Shown here one piece after another: positions 5,099 to 5,145 of a stretch of 5,145 nt of DNA. Source of the stretch: a bacterium (lineage in GTDB: Bacteria > Patescibacteriota > Minisyncoccia > Phycocordibacterales > GCA-002787175). How positions within the stretch are numbered: the first letter of the stretch is position 1; each line of letters starts with the position of its first letter. Below the pieces are notes generated by a model. The model saw nothing but the letters and a program-made list of their open reading frames with translations. It had not been told where the DNA came from and searched no databases. The stretch is taken from the NCBI GenBank assembly GCA_030689285.1, contig JAUYJM010000032.1, positions 1-5,145 of the forward strand, given 5' to 3'. The position numbers and the translations under genes were made by a program.

Positions 5099-5145
5099 AG
5101 AGATTTGTGCAGTTTTGCAGACCTATCCCCTGACGGCATAATTTT

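Overview
The window looks like part of a small, streamlined bacterial genome, most plausibly from the Candidate Phyla Radiation (Patescibacteria, Parcubacteria-like). This is an inference from gene content and style. The gene content is short hypothetical proteins, a secreted multi-repeat cysteine-rich protein, tandem type II secretion/type IV pilus-like pseudopilins, a very short VIT1/CCC1 transporter and a DoxX-family protein. The style is overlapping genes, terminators placed on stop codons, and several starts with no Shine-Dalgarno sequence. All real genes read through with the standard bacterial code, and TGA is used as a stop. No rRNA, tRNA, CRISPR array, transposase or integrase was seen.

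Left part (1-760): a 163-bp near-palindromic element with perfect 19-bp ends sits at the window edge. It is followed by a small unrecognised gene (185-466, GTG start with a Shine-Dalgarno) whose stop codon lies inside a strong rho-independent terminator (458-500). About 260 bp without a convincing gene follows, containing one perfect DnaA-box 9-mer.

Middle, plus strand (761-2806): two overlapping genes. The first encodes an 85-residue membrane-anchored protein ending in a tandem NP[IF] motif. The second encodes a 587-residue exported protein with five cysteine repeats, two copies of a second two-cysteine repeat, and a long charged, low-complexity tail. A perfect 18-bp hairpin terminator (2765-2806) ends this pair and probably also serves the converging minus-strand gene. 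The pair is the best candidate here for an undescribed cell-envelope system, but nothing in the sequence gives its function.

Right part, minus strand (5098 down to 2839): a sigma70-type promoter (TTGAAA, 17-bp spacer, TATAAT) placed so that transcription would start at the ATG drives a short VIT1/CCC1-like transporter. Its stop overlaps the start of a GspG-like pseudopilin by 4 bp (ATGA). A second, duplicated pseudopilin follows after a 40-bp gap, then a DoxX/DoxD-like membrane protein with its own extended -10 promoter. The two pseudopilins share blocks of 54, 40 and 35 bp that are identical at the DNA level, separated by diverged stretches. This suggests recent duplication or gene conversion.
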